NCBI GenBank assembly: GCA_009746045.1
Contig: RPFO01000630.1
Coordinates: 1-51,812 of the forward strand
DNA from: Mesostigma viride
Taxonomy: Eukaryota; Streptophyta; Mesostigmatophyceae; Mesostigmatales; Mesostigmataceae
Reading direction: 5' to 3'
Length of the DNA stretch: 51,812 bases
The position numbers and the translations under genes are program-made. The notes under the pieces were generated by a model. It did not search any database and had not been told where the DNA came from. It saw nothing but the letters and a program-made list of their open reading frames with translations. Positions 19,801-31,800 of this stretch are shown piece after piece; the first letter of the stretch is position 1, and each line of letters begins with the position of its first letter.

Positions 19801-22800
19801 TCGGACACCTTGAGCGCCAGCTGCATCAGCAGTGTGCGGTCCGACTCTTTGGCTATGTCCCAGGGTGTGGACTGGGAGACCCTGGCCTTGAACTGGTCCA
19901 GGATGCCAAAGTGGCGCTTGAGGTCGGACGCCAGCACAAGATCGATCACGATGCGACGCACCTCATGGAAGTCAGCGTCGGAGAGCTCCTGCAGGGCGGG
20001 GGAACGCATTAGCGCGGGGCTAGCTTGGCAATTAGGTACTAACTAAGGCTGCCTCAAGAGAGCCATGTCTATTCAGTAGAGTGTCTAGAGCAGCAGCGGA
20101 CCCAACGATTTTCGCTGAGTGAACAAATGGCCAGGGTAAATTCTGCTATTTGAGCTATTTGCAGATATGAGTGACCAGCTCACCCCCAGGAAGTTGCAGT
20201 GCTCGTTGCTATACAGGAGGTGGAACGCCTCCGTCAGGTGGTAGTTCTCGAGCGGCGAATTGTCGTTGTAGATGGTGGCCAGATCATTATTTGTGCGGTT
20301 AATGAAGTCGTTGTTGACACCTGCAGTAACATCACGAAACCGTGCAGCAAGCGGCGCCAATATCCATCCGCCAAGGACTTCCTTTTCGGTGAGTGCCCAG
20401 TTGGTCAAAATGTTTGCCGAAAGAAAAACTAAGTATTTACTAAACGTAACAATATTTTAATTTGATTAAGACATACCAGCCTCTAGCCAACCACACTGCA
20501 CTTATGCCTCCTCATCTGGTCCTCCCAATGCTTTGAAAGTCATCATACCTGGTCTACCGATACCTGGACAAGCCACGCACTGGGTCGCAGCATCGGCCTA
20601 GCCTGAGATAAGCAGACCAGGGATGGTTCCAAACAGGCATGGGGTCACCCGGCCCGCTTGAGACGCAGGCAGGTGCTCCCTGTGCTCGGGCTCCAACCGA
20701 TGGCCGAATTGAACTTTGCTTGAAAGTGAACTTTGCTTCCGAAACGAGTCCCTCAAGCCCCATCCAATGAAGGGACTATTCCCAAACACGGAAACGACTA
20801 GACACACCACACCCCATTTCCCCACTTGCACGTATTGCACACTCAACCACGGGATGAACGACGGGCCTCTTGTAGATGTGGGGTGCGCCCTGCTGTGGCG
20901 AGCGCGCCATTGCATCTTCTCCACCTCCGCCGGAACACACTCGTGAGCATCATCCACCGCCGCATTACCCCAGACAATGGTTATGGCACATGGGCTCCAT
21001 TATGCCAGTGGGAGCACCCTCGGCATTTCTAACATTTCCTCCAAGGACCCTTGCAGAGGTTGACCACCCTGCCGGAAATGCCAGCAAGGCCATGCTGGCA
21101 TGCTGGCATGCTGGCATGCTGGCATGCTGGCATGCTGGCATGCTGGCATGCTGGCATGCTGGCATGCTGGCATGCTGGCATGCTGGCATGCTGGCATGCT
21201 GGCATGCTGGCATGCTGGCATTCTGGCATGCTGGCATGCTGGCATGCTGGCATGCTGGCATGCTGGCATGCTGCCATACTGGTATGCTGGCATGCAGGCA
21301 TGCAGGCATGCAGGCTCCACCCAATCAAACCCATGCGAAACAAAGACAGGAACGTGGCCATCACAGCTGTTGTGTGTTACTGCCGCAACGGTCCACCCCC
21401 ACCTGGCGGGGTCAGGTTTATAACACATGCTGTAATGGGTATGCCACGCCATGCCCAAAGTCTGTCGTGGGTTGCTACAAAGGTGATGCCTATGCCACAC
21501 CAAATTGTCCAGTGTGCATGCTTACCAGGGTGCTTGTAGTCGTGGACCAAAGCTGCACAAACAGCCGCCAGCCGGTCGATGCTCTGCAGATGGTCGCCCA
21601 CGCCGCTCTCGCTCAACAGGTGGAACAGGCTGGCGGAGACGTCGCTGATGTGGATCGAGTTGTGGTACGGGTGCGGCTGCATGCCCCTGTGATGTACACC
21701 GTAACGCAAGTTGCCAGAACGTATGGAAAGGACGGGATATGACAAGGCGACAGCGTCAAAAAGCACGCTGGGCAGGACACATGGCACACAGGGGCAAGGC
21801 GATCGACATACAAGGGAGAGAACAGACTGACCACAGACGGCCAGCCAGGAGCACGACGATAGTGCCCCTAGACTACGCCGACCTGCGCAGCTGCACTAGC
21901 TTTCATGGGCGGTGGTGGCATCGAGGAAAAACAAAGGGTTTCCAGGCACAGACTCACAGCTCTTATTTCCCATATTGCTGGTCGTTGGTAGGTTTTACAC
22001 CTTGAAAAATCAGTTCAGCACAGAGAGAATACTGTGACCAATAAAACATGCTGCCGACGTTCCCACAAGTCTTGGAGGGCTAACCACGGGCAGGGAGCCA
22101 TGCCTAAAGCGTGTGCGCCTACAGGTGTGCAGCACAACGCGCTCCTGCCTTGGTATGAGCACTAAGCACTTTGCTTTTCATGCTTCCAAGGCTGACGGCC
22201 ATCGGTACGTGGCACACAACACCTTGAAATGGCCTCTTTCTTACACAAATTATGGCCCATTATGGCCCAGGTTTACAGCATAGCCAGATTGACCCAGGAT
22301 CCAGTTTGGCAAATATGCCGTACTGAGCTGCAAACAACCAATCACCCAGCTACACAACCCCCTATGTAACCACCTAACGGCACTCAACAACCCAATCACT
22401 GAACCACCTAACTACCCCGTGTTGTTACGTACGGCACACGAGTATCATACGTCTGTCCATTCATACGTGTATGATACGTCCGGCCTCATTCATACGTCAT
22501 TCATACGTGCCCCAATCACTTACTATTAAGATTTACTCAAGCATAGAAGCAACCAATTCAATTATTAATTTAATGGTTCACATTGCTATCACGCCATAAC
22601 TCGGGACCGTCTAGGCCTTTATAGCCTGAGTTGGTTCATGTCTAACAAATGAATTTGTCATTACCATTGGAAATCAGCTGACGAATTGCAGGAAGTTGCA
22701 CAGATAGCTCACAGCATCTACCATCAAGTTCTTGCCAGCGGCAGGGTTGCTCCAATCGGCAACGCTTTCGTACGTACCTGGAATGTATCCAGCTGCTGGG

Positions 22801-25800
22801 ATATGGTAGACCCCTACATCAAGCTGCGGCAATCTCAGCACTGTATATCATTATGCAATATGCTCTGCCTTCTGCAAGCAATGATGCTTACGCTGAAGGC
22901 TAAACACGCAAAGAGAGGGGACGGATCGAAACAGTCCGACATAATTAAGCTGCTCCGGCCTGGCCCATGATATGATGGCAGCGCCGCCGACATTGCGCAC
23001 CAGCTAGCCCTACTGTCTTGCCGAGCTTCCTCTTCTAAGTCTGGCAGTCTGCTCATCCTTTTTGTCGCTAAAACGATCCGTCAAGTAACATTCTTTCACA
23101 TTTGGCGGACCTGTTTGCATTCCTCAATGCCCTCATTAACCTTTCCGCCCAGATGAGCCCGGATGCGTGTACGTAGCCCCAACGGTTTTCTGCGGAGTGC
23201 CCATGTACTAACCACATTACTTGCATTCCAGATTTGCTTCCTCCCTCTCTACCGAATTAAGGTCGGTGAATTTTCTTACAACCCTAAGCACATGATGAGT
23301 GTGCTCCGGTCCTGGTCGTTCCCCGCCTGCCATGGCTACAAATCACACTGACCGAACACTGCTAGACATGAGTTTAGGCGCCAAGAATGCATTATTTTAA
23401 TGTGCAGGCCAGGATGCTTGCATGCATGCTTGGTCAAATCGGCAGCAGCTGTGCTGCTTGTACGTGGCAAAAGCCCTGCGTCGCGCCTGCGCCGCGCCGT
23501 TGGCCTAGGGGAAAAGTGTAGTGACCAGCCCGCGCCGTAAATTACGCACAAGTAGCCGTATTTTTGACGAAATTACGGCGCGAGCTTTCGAACGGTATCT
23601 TACGCGTATTTACGGCGGGGGTGTGCCGTACGTAACAACACGGTAACTATCCAACACCCAAACCAGCCAGGCATGGGCCCGCCCAGTTGCCCTCGCATGC
23701 CCGCACCATCGCAACCCCCCATACACGCCCTGCTCACCTAGCCAGCCACACACCCAGCCAGCCACCTGCTCAACTACGCATGAAGGCAATATCAGCCATG
23801 CATGACCTCACCTTGCAACGCTTGCATTGCCTGGGTAGTTAGCATGAGGCAGCTTCCATCTCGTTGTCAGCAACTGAAAAGGGCCTAATTCTTCACAGTA
23901 ATGAATGAGCAACAACGTTGGATACGTTCTCCTATCCCTCTTTAAAACAGTCTTTACAACACAGTCTTTACATGTAAATCAGAAAGACAAGGGCAAATTT
24001 CTGGACAAGGTGGCAATGACCACTGCACCATGCTCTTGAGAAAGTCTCATTATTCCAGCTCTCTACCCTTCAGAAGCTGCCTTGCGTTAGCAACAATTCT
24101 GGGCCCTCTAGCTTGCTCACCTTGCTTAATCTGACATGCTTCTTTATGGTTGCCGGGAGATGCGAAGCTTGAGCCCAGCGTGTCGTGGCGAGGTCATCTG
24201 CCCGACTCATACATCTCGAAACCGCATTGCCGACTAATAAAAAACGATGGCCCCCTATGCCTTTTGTATCTGGCGTCAAAAGATCAATGAACTCGCTTGG
24301 AAAACACTGTCGCAAAGAGCTGTCTACAGAAATTATAAGCAATTTTTCGCAACTTTTACCGCACTTACTGCACATCCAGAAGACCATTAGCGACCAGTTT
24401 GCGCGGAATCTTGGGCACGCCATATGTCCTGCTGGCTTATTGCCGCAGGATGGGCATTATAGGAAGTTCGGGCATAGCCTAAAGAGCTAATTATCTGACA
24501 ACAAAGATATGCATTGCATAAAGCAAGAAATAGACGGATTTCGCACCCCCATATTTATTCACGTCAATGCTGGAAAATTAACAGCAAAACTCAGAATACG
24601 AAAACACTAACGTTTTCGGGGATGCATAATCTGAGCTATGGTGCCGGGATTTTCGAATCCTCCCGTGACCAGGAGTCTTTGAGACACGTACCACCGAGAA
24701 ATCTAGTTTTCGCGAGAAAAATGGTGCGCTGCACGAAAATCGGCTTTCTCTTAATATAGTTTAACTAACGCACGCGGGAAAGATAGGGCCGCTATGCCTT
24801 GGCCTGCATGTGGAAAGCTGTCTGCGACATGGGCTGACTAATTCGATCTGTACAAAGGGTTTCTTGCTCGCCTGAATTTTCCTTTCATGACCCGTTTGTC
24901 TGGGGATAAGGGTCGGTGGCTATTAATTAGTGGTCCGAGAAAATTAATTGTAGGTTTGATACGACTTGCTTGCCAAGATTCGTATTTGGATGCACTGGCT
25001 GAGATTAGCTAGGGACCTGTAGGGTCGGCAGTCGGCTGGTTACTTTATGGTGAATCTTTGACTGATTTGGTTTTTTAGTGAGTCGTGATTAATTACTGTA
25101 TAGTGGACTCGGACCGGCCCAGGGGGTCAATGGGCGAGATTCATTTTTGTCAGTCTTCAATGAGAACCGGCTTGTACGACTACCTGTACATACGGTTAAC
25201 GCACTAGCCTAGGGGTGCGTGGCCACGTTATTTGTCTAAGTGGCGTTTTCAGCACTGTTCAGGCCGGCGCGTGACGCATGCCGGTGTTAATTAATTTAGG
25301 ATGATGTCAGCTTGTGTGTCGGCGAACCATGCCTTAATTAAGCAACCTAAGCCGGCAATGATCCGCAATTGTTTCTTTTCCCTCCCTCCCACCCTGGAGG
25401 CTTCTTGCTTCCGCGTGCGGATTGTGAAACCTTAAGGCCACTGTTAACTGCTGCATTTGTGGCAGGGCTCCACTTATTGTATTCAATCAAATGCTGGTCA
25501 TTTAAAAGCTTAGTGATCTTAACAATATGTCCCTGCTGATGCCCTCGTCTCAATCACGGGGCATATGGATCATAATCCAAAATTATTGCATAAACAAACC
25601 TATGTAAGCTTCGTTTTGACACCTCAAGCCGCTGCAATGACGCAAGTTTCAAAACGCTAGCTGATACTCGACCACCATGGGTGTTTTCGTCGTTTTCGCC
25701 TCTCGTGGACATCTGACGCGGGAAAAATCGAGGATCGGACGAAATTCGGACAATATTTAATTTATGTCATAGTCTGGCGCGGCTCGCGGTGTTGTGCAGG

Positions 25801-28800
25801 GAAGCATCATGTATGTACCGAGAAAGCACCATAAAGCCAGGGCAACATTTCCACAAGGTATAGGCTACAATAACGCTGATGAAATTAGCCAGGTCTACAT
25901 GCTCAGCCGGTGGAGAAGACCACACAAAAGAAGCGCACCACTACATGTAGAGATTTCTTCCACTTCTGACAAACCGCGGGGCCCTGCATGCATACTAGGC
26001 AGGCTTTGCACACTCTAGAATAGGAAGAGAGACGGAAAGACGGGCACGTATGATCAGGAGCACGCACACGCCACATTATGTAGCCCAAAAGAGGCCTGCC
26101 CCCGCGGCTGTCTTTTATCAAAGAGAGAGGAAGGGGAGCCGGCAGGGGGGGAGTGGAAGAGGCAGAGAGGCACAGTTGTTCGAGGTGCTTGCGTGGTGAG
26201 AGAGGTGCAGGCACCACTTCGATTTCTCCCATTTCGAGACCTCTCAACTTAAATTTCTCACCGGCCGATCTGTTGTAGGAAGTTGCCCAGCTTGGTCTCG
26301 TTGATGTTGAACTCCTGGAGCAGGCCCGTCTTGGTGAACAGCGTAAACCCCACGAGTTGCACCACGCTGTCAGGTGAAACAACACGCGCGAGCGCGAGCG
26401 TGTCGAAGTCCCAGTCCCCGATCTTGCGCAACAGCGCCACCTGCTTCTGGTGCTGCTCCGATGCGGTGGCCTCATTCAACGCTAACCCGTGGAGCCCGTT
26501 GCCGTGGGGGGTGGGCAACAGTTTGGCAGGCTCGCGCGCACCCTGAAGTGCCACACCCACGGGATGACACAACACCGCCTCCTCGCCTGAAATACGGCTG
26601 GGCGCATTACCCCAGGGGGCTGTCGCGGCCATCAGCGTGACGTGTCGCAGCGTCTCTAGCGATTGCTCGTCTAGCTTGCCAGCTGGCACGCGGTGGAGCC
26701 GGACCAGGTTGTTCCTGATGGGGTCGTGAGGGTTCTTATCCGATAACGAGCGGAGAGTGAAGACGGTGTGCTCCGTGGAGCGCCTCAGGCCGGCGGCCTT
26801 GGTCACTGGCATGATCTCTGCCGCACACCGTGCTACTTCCTTAGATGCCCCCTGGCTCTTCTGTTTGTTCTGCTCCTTGGGGATCCCCTCGTCGAGCTCC
26901 AGCCCCACCATTGCTTGCGTTAAGCTCACGGAGCGCCGTAGCATTTCGTTGTCGTCGCCTTCGGCGACCCACTCATCGTCAAGGGGGTCGAACGCGCGTG
27001 AGCTTCTGTTGTTTGCCCAGCGAAACAATGGGTCGCTACGATGCCGCTTGGGCACGATCTCGTTGGACACGCGGCGAAAATCTGCCGCGCCGCGCCGGCC
27101 TGTCGCAAAGATCTCGATCCAGCTCCCAGTCTCTGAGTCCATGTTGCTCGAGTGCAGGGACCCCTCCGGGTCTCCTTCCACGCCTGCCTGGATGGCGGCG
27201 AGGAACTGCGGTTTGTGCAGGTCGTCTGCGGCGATGAGCTTCTGCATCTGCATCACTTGCGCGCCTGAGAGCACGTGGCCCTTCAGATTCATTCCCTGGA
27301 TGATTCTGGTGAGCTTCTCCAAGGGCGTGCCCATGTCGACCTCGGGCCATGCCATGGCGTCGCGAGAGGTGAGCGTGGCCAGCTGATTGGAGAGCTCCTG
27401 CAGGGTGAAAGAGGCGAGCAGATGGGGTACCAAAAGAAGAGGGGTGCATGTTGCACGATGGGAAGAGAGGGAAGGAGGGAGGGAGGGAGGGAGGGAGGGA
27501 GGGAGGGAGGGAGGGAGGGAGGGAGGGAGGGAGGGAGGGAGGGAGGGAGGGAGGGAGGGAGGGAGGGAGGAGGGAGGGAGGGAGGGAGGGAGGGAGGGAG
27601 GGAGGGAGGGAGGGAGGGAGGGAGGAGGGAGGGAGGGAGGGAGGGAGGGAGGGAGGGAGGGAGGGAGGAGGGAGGAGGGAGGGAGGGAGGGAGGAGGGAG
27701 GGAGGGAGGGAGGGAGGGAGGGAGGGAGGGAGGGAGGGAGGGAGGGAGGGAGGGAGGGAAAACGGAGAGAGAAAGGGAAAATGGAAGGTGCGAATGGTTG
27801 GGGGAGGTAAGGAAGAGGACAATGGCTGTGTGAGAGAGAGAGAGGCTGCTGTGACAAGGTCACATGTGCGATGGAGAAAGCAAGAAACTGCTATGCACGG
27901 GCCTGTTGTGGTCCGTATGCGAGCGATGAACAAGTGATGCTATGTGAACGATTGAGGAGATTCGGCCATATATGCTGGCCCAACTGCAGCATTCGGTGGT
28001 GCGTCATTTTTTAAGAAGGAAAACCCCTGAGTCGGTATGCGCAAGAGGCATCACAGCGTTGCAAGTCAGCATCTCCGAGCAAGACACGGAGGCTTGGGCT
28101 GCGCAGCCCTGGTAAGGAGGCTATTGTAAGCTAGTTGGAGTGGCAAAAAGGACTCATTCTAGTACAGAGAGCACCAAGTGCGCGGTCCCTTACAAATAAA
28201 GGGAAAACAACTGAGAGGGACAGACAGGCTCAGCAGTATCAAGGAGGACAGGCTCAGCAGCATGACAACAATGTGCTTTTCCCCCATCATGGCCCCAAGG
28301 CAGGTCCAGTCCTACGGCCAACCGAACCATGTTCTCGGCAAAAACCGCATATGGGGCAAGTTTTGGAGCATGCACCAAATTGTAGTTCAATCTATCAAGC
28401 TCGAAGTTTGTGCACTAAGCATCCCCCTCCTCTAGCCAACCCACGGGCCATGGAAGGGTCAACTTCCCAAAGAGCGAGTGAGTACGTCCGTTTGTGACGT
28501 ACACATTCAGATCTAAAACTGGGCATACAGCATTCGCCGTGGGAGCGCGCATCTCAAGAGAACAGACTGCGCTAGGATCAGGACGGGTTGACATTAAATC
28601 CACGCACCTTGTTGGCGGCAGCTGCCGTGTCCAACTTTCTCTCTTGGCTCTTCAGCGCCCGGCTCAGCATGGTGGTGGACAGGCACATGGCGAGGCCGCC
28701 CACGATGAACAGTGCGAACGCCATCCCCATCGCGATGAGCACGCCCTGTCGGCGTGAGATGTCGATCTCGCCGCGGAACTCGTGCCGGGGCACGACCACA

Positions 28801-31800
28801 AACACGTTCAGCAGCAGGTTCTCATGCCATAAATGCTCGGTGTGAATATAGAAGCTGCCGTGCCCAGGCAGGGTTGTGATGACCTGGAACGGATCGGTGA
28901 ACAGGCGCTCGCCGTACGTGTTGTTCATGTAACTGGCGTAGGTAGCCCGCGAAGAGAAGAACGGAGCAGGGTATGAGACAACAGCAGGAGGGAGGGAGGG
29001 GAGGTAAGCAACCAGAATGGACGGGAATGAAGAAGCATATGCACAGAGAGAGCACACGAGTTCCAGATATAATGACAAGAGGCTGCGTGGTCGTGGGAAA
29101 TCGTGATTGGGAAGAGACGGGGCGACCAGTGAACACGGCATGGCATGATGACCAGTGAACACGGCATGGCATGATGACCAGTGAACACGGCATGGCATGA
29201 TGACCAGTGAACACGGCATGGCATGATGACCAGTGAACACGGCATGGCATGATGACCAGTGAACACGGCATGGCATGATGACCAGTGAACACGGCATGGC
29301 ATGATGACCAGTGAACACGGCATGGCATGATGACCAGTGAACACGGCATGGCATGATGACCAGTGAACACGGCATGGCATGATGACCAGTGAACACGGCA
29401 TGGCATGATGACCAGTGAACACGGCATGGCATGATGACCAGTGAACACGGCATGGCATGATGACCAGTGAACACGGCATGGCATGATGACCAGTGAACAC
29501 GGCATGGCATGATGAACAGTGAACACGGCATGGCATGATGACCAGTGAACACGGCATGGCATGATGACCAGTGAACACGGCATGGCATGATGACCAGTGA
29601 ACACGGCATGGCATGATGAACAGTGAACACGGCATGGCATGATGACCAGTGAACACGGCATGGCATGATGACCAGTGAACACGGCATGGCATGATGAACA
29701 GTGAACACGGCATGGCATGATGACCAGTAAACACGGCATGGCATGATGACCAGTGAACACGGCATGGCATGATGAACAGTGAACACGGCATGGCATGATG
29801 ACCAGTGAACACGGCATGGCATGATGACCAGTGAACACGGCATGGCATGATGACCAGTGAACACGGCATGGCATGATGACCAGTGAACACGGCATGGCAT
29901 GATGACCAGTGAACACGGCATGGCATGATGACCAGTGAACACGGCATGGCATGATGAACAGTGAACACGGCATGGCATGATGACCAGTGAACACGGCATG
30001 GCATGATGACCAGTGAACACGGCATGGCATGATGACCAGTGAACACGGCATGGCATGATGACCAGTGAACACGGCATGGCATGATGACCAGTAAACACGG
30101 CATGGCATGATGAACAGTGAACACGGCATGGCATGATGACCAGTGAACACGGCATGGCATGATGACCAGTGAACACGGCATGGCATGATGACCAGTGAAC
30201 ACGGCATGGCATGATGAACAGTGAACACGGCATGGCATGATGACCAGTGAACACGGCATGGCATGATGACCAGTGAACACGGCATGGCATGATGACCAGT
30301 GAACACGGCATGGCATGATGACCAGTGAACACGGCATGGCATGATGACCAGTGAACACGGCATGGCATGATGACCAGTGAACACGGCATGGCATGATGAC
30401 CAGTGAACACGGCATGGCATGATGACCAGTGAACACGGCATGGCATGATGACCAGTGAACACGGCATGGCATGATGAACAGTGAACACGGCATGGCATGA
30501 TGACCAGTGAACACGGCATGGCATGATGACCAGTGAACACGGCATGGCATGATGACCAGTGAACACGGCATGGCATGATGAACAGTGAACAAGGCATGGC
30601 ATGATGACCAGTGAACACGGCATGGCACCAAGAATAGCACAATCTACTCAGCAACTTGTGCAAGACAAATGACTCAGACAAGCTTGTGAGTGTTTTCTTC
30701 CGTGCGTCGCTTTGTCAGAATTGCAGAAGAAAAGCGGCCAGTCCCTTTACAGGAGACACATGCGTTGTAATCTATAGGAATTCCAAATTAATGTTTATGG
30801 CCACTGCTTACATCCTTCGACAAAAATATCACACCAGTTGCCGTAGTGCGTAGACGTTCGAGGACTACATAACTGCCTTGTCAGGTCCTAACCACCGTGA
30901 TCAGAGCCAGGGTCTTGTTCAGCCCATCCCCATGCAACGCATGCAGCTTGGGTACCCGTGCATGCGCCACCACGCAACATCGTATATGCCCGCATATCTT
31001 CTCATGCATGCATGGCCCCCTTTTCAAGTAGCGAGTTCTGGTAGCAACCTCATCAGGCCAACCGCTAACTGCACTATGGTTCCCCGCAGGCCAGCAAGCC
31101 TTCTTGCCAAATTGGCAAGCCTGACACTGTCTGCGGTTGGCGCGACACAAATCGGGCACAACTCTGCAAGCTACAAAGAGAGAAGAACATCATGTCCATA
31201 GTGCCCAGACAGAGCCGCGACACAAGCGAACGACACCATAGAGCATTGCACAAGTAATTTCCTAGAGAGCACTCTTCATGACCCAAACATCTATTATCCC
31301 TTGTAAGAAAATAATCACTTCTTCCGAGTTTGAGCTGTGTTGTGTGCACATCAAACTGCAGTTCCCGCCCCCCCCCCAACCATGAGCCATTTTTATGTAC
31401 TCACGTAGACGATTTAGAAATGATCGGGTCGGATGCGTTGGTCGCCTGGATAAATCCCGGCGTGGCGCCCGGTTCAGCTGGCGGCACAAACAGCACTCCG
31501 TGTGACGAGGTCACCATGTTGAGGTGCCGGCCGACCGTGATGTACATGCGGCCATCGAACCGCTGGACAATGCTCGTCTCCTGCACAATTGTCTGCAGCT
31601 TGGTGGCGATGGCCGTCATGGACAGGACCGCCGATGTGTTGCCGGTGACCTTGTCCTTGATGGGGCCCGCGACAAACAAGTACGGCTGGAAGCCATTCTC
31701 TATGAGAAAAGCGATGTGGGGCATCGTCGAGCAGAAAATACGGGCAAGCAGATCGAAGGGCAAATGGAAAGGGGTTGCCCAACTTGGAAGCTCAACAGGA

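Noticed and set aside
20876-21742. MLACWHAG/MPACQHAS repeat ORFs
   Set aside because: 8-bp repeat read in frame; one also runs antisense through PDE exon 6.
27036-27937. SLPP- and GGRE-repeat ORFs
   Set aside because: Translation of the GGGA array.
29124-30627. CRISPR-like regular repeat
   Set aside because: Units are head-to-tail with no unique spacers, and the genome is eukaryotic.
28822-30681. Three minus-strand ORFs of 571-681 codons over the 26-bp array
   Set aside because: They exist because the 26-bp unit has no stop in any minus frame. Only the left ends (28608-28932) are real exon, which is spliced before the array.
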